From assembly GCA_003194525.1 (NCBI GenBank), contig NBIV01000539.1:1-28099 (forward strand): DNA of 28,099 nucleotides, read 5' to 3'. Position numbers and translations under genes: made by a program. Below the pieces are notes generated by a model that was not told the origin of the DNA, did no database searches, and was given only the letters and a program-made list of their open reading frames with translations. Shown one piece after another: positions 20,057-28,099 of this stretch. This DNA comes from Gracilariopsis chorda (taxonomy: Eukaryota > Rhodophyta > Florideophyceae > Gracilariales > Gracilariaceae). The first letter of the stretch is position 1. Each line of letters opens with the position of its first letter.

Positions 20057-20728
20057 CACTTCCACTACAAGAAAACCCTACAGCACTAAGTGGGGACACC
20101 CAATACTACCAATCATAATCAAACATAACACAATAAGGGTTGCACAAACTGATTACAGCTTAGTACAACCAGGCATAACAACATTACAACACATTGCAAC
20201 CACGCACACCAAGTGAACCAAGCAGCCAACAACGCACAATAAGTGAACCGGACATGCCAACAATGTGCCAGCATGCTGCAGCACTGTATACACACTACCT
20301 CGCATCATCATGACAATGACAAAGCACAAATACACATGCCACCGCATCCATGTACATACCCTAGGTGTGTTGCGTGCATGGCACGTGCTTACTTGCACAA
20401 CCGCACACATGACACACTTCCATATACCTGTAAACCACATGTAGCCACACATATTCTTCAGTACCATGCCCATTCACCTTATGCCAAGTGGCCAGTTCCG
20501 TGCCCAGGACCCATAGAATGCATAACACTTGTAGCCAATACGTTGCATATGAGTATTTGCAGTAGCCAATCATATGCCCGTTTCACGTTGGGTTTGAGAA
20601 CACACGCATATGCGGTTTTGTAGAGCAGGTCCCAAAAACAGCCCTCCGTTATATCAAACTTTGGTTCCAAGTGTTGCTTTACGATGTCCCAGGACTACCA
20701 GGCACTCGACTATGTGCTAACATCAACA
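19775..20728 (-). repeat. A3-associated LTR, 954 bp, with terminal duplication
   Basis: A family A LTR of 813 bp plus a 141-bp tandem duplication of its 3' end. It joins pol 3' sequence (20723 onward) to the A3 leader and gag, the same one-LTR junction as at 1342-2892. Confidence 0.92.
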
Positions 20729-21457
20729 CTCCTCCTCGAGTTCCTGGGTCAGACCAACTCTATCCATGACCAATTGCGTCATAGCAGGACTAAGTGGCTT
20801 AGTGAGTATGTCAGAATCATTGTCCTCACTTGCCACATATTCCACGCTTATCACCTTGCTTTTGACCAAGTCCCGGATAAAGTGTATCTTCACGTCAATG
20901 TGTTTGGCACGTCCAGAGGGGCAACGCTCACCAATGGCCCACTCAATCGCACATTGATTATCTGAGCGTAGTGGAGTTCTGTCATTAACCGGTATCCCAG
21001 ATTCCTCAAGTACTCGAGATATCCACATTAGCTCCTGACTTGCCATCACCAATGCGTAGTACTCAGACTCGGCTGTAGACAATGCCACTGACGCCTGCTT
21101 ACGGGCACCGTAGAAACAAACACATGACCCAAGTTTGATCATAAAGCCAGACAAAGACTTGCGATCCGTGATGTCGCCTGCGTAATCAGAGTCCACATAA
21201 CCATTCAGCAGCAGCTTCCCACGGTGATAAACAAGTCCATGGTGAGTAGTGCCACGTAAATACCTTAGCACGCGCTTCACCGCTCGATGACAATACCGAG
21301 TTGGTGCTTTCTGAAAGCGTGCTAGGATAAGTACAGGTGCCAATATGTCCAAACGCGTGCGTAATGCCAGGTACAGCAGAGACCCGATCATCTGCTGATA
21401 CAACTGGACTTCAAATTGGGACTTGTCCTCCTCCGCATCAAGCGAGGAAAAGAAGGA
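20723..21457 (-). pseudogene. pol: A-family pol 3' end (RNase H), cut by A4
   Basis: 245 codons including the stop, equal to A4 residues 1185-1428. It holds the end of RT and the whole RNase H (DSDYAGD, STAESEYYA, SDNQCAIEW, KHIDVKIHFIRD). The 5' side is cut at 21457 by the A4 LTR; further upstream coding sequence should lie beyond A4, outside the window. No stop or shift is present in the retained part. The stop codon at 20723-20725 lies inside the adjoining LTR. Confidence 0.93.
21453..21457. repeat. Left target site of A4 (AAGGA), predicted duplication
   Basis: The five bases before the A4 LTR are AAGGA. In the uninterrupted homologue (3617-3621) they are followed by TTCCACCATT. The right copy should appear just after the A4 3' LTR, outside the window. 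Confidence 0.75.
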
Positions 21458-21566
21458 TGTTGATGTTAGCACGTAGTCGAGTGCCGGGTAGTACTGGGAC
21501 ATCATGGTGCAACACTTGAAAACAAAGTTTCATATAACGGAGGGCTGTTTTTGGGACCTGCTTTAC

Positions 21567-21665
21567 AAAAGCGCATATGCGTGTGTTCTCAAACCCAACG
21601 TGAAACGGGCATATGATTGGCTACTGCAAACACTCATATGCAACGTATTGGTTACAAGTGTTATG
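21567..21665 (+). promoter_or_regulatory. Shared LTR promoter module (A4 5' LTR)
   Basis: GCGCATATGCG, then CCCAACGTGAAAC, then GATTGGCTACTGCAAA, then CATATGCAACGT, in the same order as in families B and C. The 3' LTR copy is at 27452-27550. Confidence 0.6.
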
Positions 21666-22143
21666 CATTCTATGGGCTCTTGGCACGGAACTGGCCACTT
21701 GGCATAAGGTGAATGGGTATGGTACTGAAGAATATGTGTGGCTACATGTGGTTTACAGGTATATGGAAGTGTGTCATGTGTGCGGTTGTGCAAGCAGGCA
21801 CGTGCCATGCACGCAACACACCTAGGGTATGTACATGGATGCGGTGGCATGTGTATTTGTGCTTTGTCATTGTCATGATGATGCGAGTAAGTGTTTATAC
21901 AGTGCTGCAACATGCTGGCACATTGTTGGCGTGTCCGGTTCACTTATTGTGCGTTGCTGGCTACTTGGTTCACTTGGTCTGCATTGTTGTAATGTGTTGT
22001 TATGTTGTTATGCATGGTTGTACTTGGCTGTAATCAGTGTGTGCAACCCTTATTGTGTTATGTTTGTTTATGATTGGTAGTATTGGGTGTCCCCACTTAG
22101 TGGTATAGGGTTTTCTTGTAGTTGTAGTGTGACGTAGAGGTGC

Positions 22144-22150
22144 TATATAA
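22144..22150 (+). promoter_or_regulatory. TATA box of A4 5' LTR
   Basis: TATATAA within GTGCTATATAACACG-like context, about 120 bp before the LTR end. The equivalent 3' LTR site is 28030-28036. Confidence 0.65.
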
Positions 22151-22268
22151 CACGCTGAAGTTGCACTACCAAGTAAACTCGCCCGAAGACTGGCAACCTT
22201 CACTGCTTCTTTTTCTTCTTTCTTTGTTCTACAGATGCGCCGTAGCCCAACTAACATTACCATCATCA

Positions 22269-22282
22269 GGTTATGGGCCCAG
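22269..22282 (+). other. A4 primer-binding site, half tRNA-iMet type
   Basis: GGTTATGGGCCCAG directly after the LTR end; perfect complement to the conserved initiator tRNA-Met anticodon arm. Confidence 0.9.
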
Positions 22283-22672
22283 AGCGTCGATTCTTTGCAG
22301 ACGTCGCGCTTTACTAATTCTTTTATTTGCGTTCTACGAAGCTGTTCTTGCGAGAAGTTTTGCGTATCTTGTGGAGGTACAGTTGTTGTGGTGAAAGTAG
22401 GCAAAGCGTTCAGAGACCCCTTCTCTGGTAAGCCGACCTGCGCCTGTTCCGATCCCTGCATCTGTGCTTCAGCGCACAAGGAAGACCGCGCTATTTTCCT
22501 GCAAGTGTCTAGCAGGGGTTAACTGGTGAACGCTTATCGCGACAGCTACTAACCTCCCTGGGACGACACGTAGGGATTATAAAGCCCCTCGTTCTGAAGT
22601 GCGCAGAACAGGGTAGGTCACGAAGAATTTCGTACCTCACCTGGAGAGAGTTACCAGGGTCCAGGGGTTGAA

Positions 22673-22714
22673 CCCTTAGGGTAGCGGAGGTAGTTTCTCC
22701 CGTCAGTGCGCCCG
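22673..22714 (+). promoter_or_regulatory. Leader block shared by families A and B (A4 copy)
   Basis: 42 nt, unchanged compared with A2 and A3 although the surrounding A4 leader has diverged from them. It includes GTAGCGGAGGTAG, then TTTCTCCCGTCAG, then TGCGCCCG. Confidence 0.65.
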
Positions 22715-22811
22715 CTTTTACGAAGTTAGTTTCCTTTCCGAGTGTGCTTCAGAGCTGCTCGTGAGTATACTCCAGGCGTCGAGAACCCGAAATCCGCCTG
22801 TGATTCGCGTA

Positions 22812-22825
22812 CCAGACGCGTCTGG
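22812..22825. repeat. 14-bp palindrome in A4 leader
   Basis: CCAGACGCGTCTGG, perfectly self-complementary and kept in the diverged A4 leader. Confidence 0.8.
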
Positions 22826-23061
22826 ACGAGCGTTGAGACTTGGTTACACGGTCTCCGCTGGCGCCCTCGCTGTTAAGTGTTGAGTATAATCCACTCCAGC
22901 ATCACCCACATAGTGTGACATCCGCTATCAGTCCAAAGCTGTACCGCCAAAACAGCCCTCTCGTCTATTCTGATAGCGATTCTAAGCATCGAGTCCCTCA
23001 CTCTGCTTCATTTTCGTACCTTGTTTGTTCTAATTTCGGTTACTGAACTCGTTCTGGAACC

Positions 23062-26000
23062 ATGTCAGACTCCGAAGTTGAGTCAGAAACCACTTCTGGT
23101 GTGAAGATCCCGCGCTTCCACGGTAAGCGGGGAGAAGATTACACCCTATGGAGACACCGTCTACGTGCTGCATGTCGTATTAAAGGTGTCTGGAATGTCG
23201 TTATGTCAAGTTCGGAGGAGTCATCTAGTGGAATAATGACACAAGCGTCTGGTTCTAGTGCTACCCAGACACCCTCCCGTACACTCGCAAAGCGCGAAAA
23301 GGCATGTGCAATCATCATTTGTGCACTTGGTGATGCCCCGTTGCGTGTAGTTATGGATGTGGATGATGACCCCGGTCGCATGCTTCAACTACTTGATGCG
23401 CGATATGCCTCAAACAGGACAGTGTCTCGTATAGCCGTGCAGACTCAGCTGTTCAGAATGTCGTATAATGGCCAAAACATGTCCGAATTCGTGGACCAGT
23501 TTGCCTCTCTGTTCTCGCAGCTGGACCGCATGGGCAAAGATGCCGCCATACCAGAGTCTCACAAGGCACCTATGCTTCTGGCATCTATTGACCCCAACTG
23601 CTCATTGGAATCAACTGCAGCAGCACTGAGGACCAAGGAGATCTCGGAACTGACCTGGGACTATGTAGCAACAACCCTAATTGATGAATATAATGCTCGT
23701 CAAATGGGGTCAAGCAGTTCTGGTAGAGGGCGCAATCGCAAGAAGAACAAGAACAGGGGTGGTTCCCGTATTAGCGGACACAGCAAATTATCAAATGGTA
23801 TTGAGAATGATGGTAACGCATCAGATTCAACCACTGTGAACGACCCCACTGGTCGTGCATATGCTGCTGGAAACAAAAATGGGTACCACTGCACCTTCTG
23901 TGACCGCGATGGACACACCCAGGACCGTTGTCACATGAATCCGGACAATCCTGACAACCATTTACCACAAGCTATCTTGGATCAGCTAAGGCTAAATGCA
24001 GTCGAAAAGCCTAAACGTTCCGCCAAGTCATCGCTGAAAGCATCCAAGGTTGAGATTGCTGGAGTCGCAGGTGAAAAGTCATCAGTGGTACCACCGGTTA
24101 ATGAGTGCATTGACACATATGCAGACAGTGGCGCTACGTCTCATTTCTTTTGTTCGGTGTCGGCGTTCGTCCCAACCACAATGTTCGACATACCACATAG
24201 GACAATTGAACTAGCTGACAACACCACGGTCACTGCCACGCAACAAGGAGATGTGGTATTACCGTTTGTGGATGTCAATCTTAGGTTGTCTAATGTGCTG
24301 CTCGTTCGGAATCTTGGATATAACCTAGTTTCTGTAGGGCGGTTGGCTGACAAAGGTATCCACTCACTGTTTTGTGATAAGGAAGTACGCCTACAACACG
24401 AAGATGGGTTTGAGGTCGGGCATGGGACTCGTCATCATCGCTCCCGTTTATACACCCTGCCAAACCCAATCGACCATACGGACACATCCACGGTGCTTGC
24501 TGCTACCGACGAGCGCACTAGTTCATTGTGGCACCGCCGACTGGCACATATGAATGAACATGACCTTCAAAGAGTTCATGCTCACGTCGACGGTGTACCA
24601 AACATCAAGGGCATGGAGGAGGTATGTCGACCATGCCGCCTTGCCAAGGCGCATAAACTGCCATTTCAGGGCAAATTTGAACGAGCCAAGCAGGTTGGGG
24701 ACGTGGTGCACTCGGACATTATCGGTCCGTTGGTGCCATCATTCCCCGACCGATTCCGGTATGCATCCGGATTTGTCGATGATCACTCACGATATGCAGT
24801 CCTTGGGTTCATGGTGCACAGAACTGAGATCAGCGAAGTGTTCTTGGGAGTAAAGCAGAAGCTCAAACAGCTTGGAGGAGAGCATGTGCTTATTCGAAAA
24901 CTGCACTCTGACAACGCAGAAGAGTATATTGCTTTGCAACACAATCCCGACAATGGTCTTCAGGAGGTATCGTTTTCTCCTCCGTATACCCCACAACACA
25001 ATGCTATTGCGGAGCGCATCAATCGCACTATGGGGGAAGCTGCCCGAGCTTTGCTGATTCAAGCAAGTTTACCAGACTGTTTGTGGCCATATGCACTGAA
25101 ACATGTGATTTATATTCGCAATAGAGTGCCCCATTCCACCACTGGCGTGACCCCGTATGTGTTGGTCACTGACAATAGGCCTTCTTTGAAGTATATCAAA
25201 GTATTTGGATGTGCCGCATATGTATTAAAAATGAACCCGGGCACCAAGTTCGAGTCTCGTGCACTTGAGGGAGTGTACTTGCAGACTCTTGAGCATGGTG
25301 TTTACGAGGTCCTAATATCGGGTGACGACGATATTCCTCGAATAGTAAGGTCGCGTCATGTCACCTTTGATGAATCTAGGTTCCCTGGTGTACCGTATCT
25401 AAGCAATTATATGGATGACGAGAGTGCATCAGATGCGACTTATAGTTCTGAGGATGATGTAGGCTCCACCAGCTCTGAAGAATTTTATGTTGACGATGTT
25501 GCGGACGTCATTTCAGAATCCGAAAATGGCAGCATAGACCATTCTGGGGCACCTGTAAACGTGACTGCTAACTCTGCACCACCAGATATTGTTACTGATG
25601 ACCACAATTCCGGCAACGAAGAGGGGTCAGAGAGTGATGCAGAGAACATTGAACAAGCAAATCTCGACTCTGAGTCACAGTCACGCTATCCTCGTCGCAC
25701 TAGGCGTGCACCACAACGCTGGTGGCATATGGCTGGCGCGGCCAAATCGGAGGTTAAGGTTACCACGAGTGATGATCCCACACTCAAGGAAGCACTCTCC
25801 GCACCCCCAACTGAAAGAGAGCAATGGCTACATGCTATCGATGAGGAGTTCACATCCTTGGAAGACAAGGCTACATGGGTTGCGGATGACTCACCAAAGT
25901 CTGCGCCTCTACCAACGCATGTCATTCTGAAGGTGAAACGTGACGCAGACAACTCCGTTGACCGATTTCGAGCTCGAATAGTGGCTGGAGGCAACCACCA

Positions 26001-27348
26001 GACATATGGTCAGGACTACTTAGAGACGTACGCACCAGTCGTTTCGTTCAACTTGGTTCGCATGTTCCTGTACCTGATATTGTGCATGCAGATGTTTGTT
26101 GCACAGGTGGATATTAAAACCGCATTCCTGAACGGTGACCTCAAGGAAGACGTTTGGGTGATGTCACCGCGTGGCATTCCTGGTCTCAAGTCACGATGCT
26201 ATAAACTGCTAAAGGCTATATATGGGCTTAAGCAGGCTCATCTGGCATGGCATACGAAGTTTAGCACAGACATTAAAGGCATAGGTTTTGAAGAATTACC
26301 CAGTGCACCATGTGTCTTCAGGCGCAAATTAGCCGGTAACACATACGCATACATCTTGGTATACGTAGATGACCTTCTTATATTTACGCCAACTGCTGAA
26401 CAACGTTCCCACATAGTGGAGGAGCTCAAGTCTCTGTATGACCTACGTGTTGAGACTCGTATCAGAATGTATCTTGGTGTTGAATTAACCTGGAACATGG
26501 ACTCCAATGGCCATTTGTTAGGTGTAAAACTAGCACAGCCGCTGTATGTCAGTGGCATGTTACGTCGGTTTGGACTGGAATGTAGCAAGCCTGCACGAAG
26601 CCCAATGGTAGAATCTTTCTTTTCCTCGCTTGATGTGGAGGAGGACAAGTCCCCATTTGAAGTCCAGTTGTATCAGCAGATGATCGGGTCTCTGCTGTAC
26701 CTGGCATTACGGACACGTTTGGACATATTGGCACCCGTACTTATCCTAGCGCGCTTTCAGAAAGCACCAACTCGGTATTGTCATCGAGCGGTGAAGCGCG
26801 TGCTAAGGTATTTACGTGGCACTACTCACCATGGACTTGTTTATCAACCTGGTAACCTGCTGCTCAATGGTTATGTAGACTCTGATTACGCTGGTGACAC
26901 CACTGATCGCAAGTCTTTGTCTGGCTTTATGATCAAACTTGGGTCATGTGCTTGTTTCTACGGTGCGCGTAAGCAGGCGTCAGTGGCATTGTCTACAGGC
27001 GAGTCCGAGTATTACGCATTAGTGATGGCAAGTCAAGAGCTAATGTGGATATCTCGAGTACTTGAGGAATGTGGAATACCGGTTAATGAGAGTACTCCAC
27101 TACGCTCAGACAACCAGTGTGCGATTGAATGGGCCATTGGTGAGCGTTGCCCCTCCGGACGTGCCAAACACATTGACGTGAAGATACACTTTATCCGAGA
27201 CTTGGTCAAAAGCAAGGTGATAACTGTGGAATATGTGGCAAGTGAGGACAATGATGCTGACATACTCACTAAACCACTTAGTCCTGCTATGGCACAGTTG
27301 AACATGGATAGGGTTGGTCTGACCCAGGAACTCGAGGAGGAGTGTTGA
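23062..27348 (+). CDS. gag-pol: A4 Gag-Pol polyprotein, Ty1/copia type, intact
   Basis: One 1428-aa ORF. Gag covers about 1-270, with a basic Ser/Arg/Lys-rich stretch at 216-235 and a CCHC zinc knuckle C277-C280-H285-C290. Protease has D355-S356-G357 in ADSGATSHFF. Integrase has H491/H496 and C522/C525 and catalytic D552, D617 and E651, with 33 residues between the last two, two fewer than in family B. An acidic Ser/Asp/Glu-rich linker lies at about 785-870, followed by YPRRTRRAPQRWW. RT has D1017 in VDIKTAFLNGDL and YVDD at 1101-1104. RNase H has D1273 in VDSDYAGD, E1314 in STGESEYYA, D1350 in SDNQCA and the KHIDVKIHFIRD motif. The start is the first Met, shared with A1-A3. The C-terminal ELEEEC is encoded by the polypurine tract and the first LTR bases. 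Gag and Pol are in one frame. No lesion is visible. Confidence 0.97.
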   Translation: MSDSEVESETTSGVKIPRFHGKRGEDYTLWRHRLRAACRIKGVWNVVMSSSEESSSGIMTQASGSSATQTPSRTLAKREKACAIIICALGDAPLRVVMDVDDDPGRMLQLLDARYASNRTVSRIAVQTQLFRMSYNGQNMSEFVDQFASLFSQLDRMGKDAAIPESHKAPMLLASIDPNCSLESTAAALRTKEISELTWDYVATTLIDEYNARQMGSSSSGRGRNRKKNKNRGGSRISGHSKLSNGIENDGNASDSTTVNDPTGRAYAAGNKNGYHCTFCDRDGHTQDRCHMNPDNPDNHLPQAILDQLRLNAVEKPKRSAKSSLKASKVEIAGVAGEKSSVVPPVNECIDTYADSGATSHFFCSVSAFVPTTMFDIPHRTIELADNTTVTATQQGDVVLPFVDVNLRLSNVLLVRNLGYNLVSVGRLADKGIHSLFCDKEVRLQHEDGFEVGHGTRHHRSRLYTLPNPIDHTDTSTVLAATDERTSSLWHRRLAHMNEHDLQRVHAHVDGVPNIKGMEEVCRPCRLAKAHKLPFQGKFERAKQVGDVVHSDIIGPLVPSFPDRFRYASGFVDDHSRYAVLGFMVHRTEISEVFLGVKQKLKQLGGEHVLIRKLHSDNAEEYIALQHNPDNGLQEVSFSPPYTPQHNAIAERINRTMGEAARALLIQASLPDCLWPYALKHVIYIRNRVPHSTTGVTPYVLVTDNRPSLKYIKVFGCAAYVLKMNPGTKFESRALEGVYLQTLEHGVYEVLISGDDDIPRIVRSRHVTFDESRFPGVPYLSNYMDDESASDATYSSEDDVGSTSSEEFYVDDVADVISESENGSIDHSGAPVNVTANSAPPDIVTDDHNSGNEEGSESDAENIEQANLDSESQSRYPRRTRRAPQRWWHMAGAAKSEVKVTTSDDPTLKEALSAPPTEREQWLHAIDEEFTSLEDKATWVADDSPKSAPLPTHVILKVKRDADNSVDRFRARIVAGGNHQTYGQDYLETYAPVVSFNLVRMFLYLILCMQMFVAQVDIKTAFLNGDLKEDVWVMSPRGIPGLKSRCYKLLKAIYGLKQAHLAWHTKFSTDIKGIGFEELPSAPCVFRRKLAGNTYAYILVYVDDLLIFTPTAEQRSHIVEELKSLYDLRVETRIRMYLGVELTWNMDSNGHLLGVKLAQPLYVSGMLRRFGLECSKPARSPMVESFFSSLDVEEDKSPFEVQLYQQMIGSLLYLALRTRLDILAPVLILARFQKAPTRYCHRAVKRVLRYLRGTTHHGLVYQPGNLLLNGYVDSDYAGDTTDRKSLSGFMIKLGSCACFYGARKQASVALSTGESEYYALVMASQELMWISRVLEECGIPVNESTPLRSDNQCAIEWAIGERCPSGRAKHIDVKIHFIRDLVKSKVITVEYVASEDNDADILTKPLSPAMAQLNMDRVGLTQELEEEC
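27334..27342 (+). other. Polypurine tract of A4, overlapping pol
   Basis: GAGGAGGAG directly before the 3' LTR. It is coding (Glu-Glu-Glu), and the stop codon (27346-27348) lies in the LTR. Confidence 0.75.
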
Positions 27349-28099
27349 TGTTAGCACGTAGTCGAGTGCCGGGTAGTACTGGGACATCATGGTGCAACAC
27401 TTGAAAACAAAGTTTCATATAACGGAGGGCTGTTTTTGGGACCTGCTTTACAAAAGCGCATATGCGTGTGTTCTCAAACCCAACGTGAAACGGGCATATG
27501 ATTGGCTACTGCAAACACTCATATGCAACGTATTGGTTACAAGTGTTATGCATTCTATGGGCTCTTGGCACGGAACTGGCCACTTGGCATAAGGTGAATG
27601 GGTATGGTACTGAAGAATATGTGTGGCTACATGTGGTTTAACAGGTATATGGAAGTGTGTCATGTGTGCGGTTGTGCAAGCAGGCACGTGCCATGCACGC
27701 AACACACCTAGGGTATGTACATGGATGCGGTGGCATGTGTATTTGTGCTTTGTCATTGTCATGATGATGCGAGTAAGTGTTTATACAGTGCTGCAACATG
27801 CTGGCACATTGTTGGCGTGTCCGGTTCACTTATTGTGCGTTGCTGGCTACTTGGTTCACTTGGTCTGCATTGTTGTAATGTGTTGTTATGTTGTTATGCA
27901 TGGTTGTACTTGGCTGTAATCAGTGTGTGCAACCCTTATTGTGTTATGTTTGTTTATGATTGGTAGTATTGGGTGTCCCCACTTAGTGGTATAGGGTTTT
28001 CTTGTAGTTGTAGTGTGACGTAGAGGTGCTATATAACACGCTGAAGTTGCACTACCAAGTAAACTCGCCCGAAGACTGGCAACCTTCACTGCTTCTTTT
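27343..28099 (+). repeat. A4 3' LTR, cut by window end
   Basis: The first 757 bases of the LTR, matching 21458-22213 apart from one inserted A near 27641. About 55 bases, including the CATCATCA end, are expected beyond the window. Confidence 0.95.

Larger units (their letters stand above)
18435..21457. repeat. Right copy of the ~18.4-kb tandem duplication (partial)
   Basis: Collinear with 1-3621 (see there). The copy is cut at 21457 by insertion of A4. What follows the tandem unit beyond A4 lies outside the window. Confidence 0.8.
21458..22268 (+). repeat. A4 5' LTR
   Basis: 811 bp, TGTTGATG...CATCATCA, followed directly by the primer site. The promoter module is at 21567-21665, with CCAAT (inverted) at 21616-21620 and a TATA box at 22144-22150. 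A pyrimidine-rich tract follows the TATA box. Confidence 0.95.
22283..23061 (+). other. A4 untranslated leader
   Basis: 779 bp before the gag ATG. It contains a donor-like CTGGTAAGC (22436-22443), a GTTCTG...CAGAAC inverted repeat near 22592-22610, CCTGG...CCAGG near 22640-22658, the shared A/B block (22673-22714) and the 14-bp palindrome (22812-22825). An upstream ORF ending near 22522 shares its last ~43 codons with the other A leaders. Confidence 0.85.
21458..28099 (+). mobile_element. A4: near-complete family A copia retrotransposon
   Basis: Both LTRs (the 3' one cut by the window end), primer-binding site, 779-bp leader, intact 1428-aa Gag-Pol and polypurine tract. It is inserted in the RNase H end of an older A-family pol. 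The visible ~756 bp of the 3' LTR differ from the 5' LTR by one inserted A (near 27641). A recent, possibly autonomous copy. Its leader and LTR differ clearly from A1-A3, suggesting a separate subfamily. Confidence 0.97.

Noticed and set aside
1..28099. New defence, biosynthetic or signalling system
   Set aside because: All coding sequence belongs to Ty1/copia Gag-Pol. No extra ORF with conserved non-retroelement features was found on either strand.

Overview
This 28.1-kb window is eukaryotic repeat DNA made entirely of nested Ty1/copia-type (Pseudoviridae-like) LTR retrotransposons. I see no host gene, rRNA, tRNA gene, CRISPR array or prokaryotic feature. Eukaryotic origin is shown by long LTRs with TATA boxes, 5-bp target duplications, the copia domain order Gag-PR-IN-RT-RNaseH, and primer-binding sites matching the anticodon arm of initiator tRNA-Met. 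The host cannot be fixed from sequence alone; an oomycete or other protist is a weak guess.

Three LTR families are present. Family A has ~813-bp LTRs and a 1428-aa Gag-Pol. Family B has 778-bp LTRs and a 1341-aa Gag-Pol. Family C is seen only as a 733-bp solo LTR. I name the copies A1-A4, B1, B2 and C1.

Layout: 1-24, tip of a B LTR (+). 25-1341, A2, 5' gag fragment and leader (-). 1342-2892, A LTR (-), split by solo LTR C1 (2100-2832, TSD AAGTG). 2887-4175, 3' part of A1 pol (-). 4176-10994, complete B1 (-), inserted in A1 pol (TSD CATGC), with apparently identical LTRs and an intact 1341-aa ORF. 10995-13997, gag and 5' pol of A1 (-), with one in-frame amber codon. 13998-15600, A1 leader and 5' LTR. 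15601-18458, B2 (+), 5'-truncated pol plus 3' LTR. 18459-21457, A3 (-): gag fragment, leader, LTR with a 141-bp terminal duplication, and pol 3' end. 21458-28099, A4 (+), with an intact 1428-aa ORF and a 3' LTR running off the window.

The order pol end - LTR - leader - gag fragment - B LTR tip occurs twice, and 1-3621 is collinear with 18435-21457. The window therefore looks like one full unit and part of a second unit of an ~18.4-kb tandem duplication, probably made by unequal exchange between A-family LTRs, later altered by C1 and A4 insertion.

In the two intact elements one polyprotein supplies capsid/nucleocapsid, protease, integrase, reverse transcriptase and RNase H. The LTRs supply promoter and ends, the half-tRNA site starts minus-strand synthesis and the polypurine tract starts plus-strand synthesis. 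The strongest unexplained signals are a ~42-nt leader block shared by families A and B, a ~100-bp promoter module shared by all three LTR families, and a possible leader intron. I found no new defence or metabolic system.
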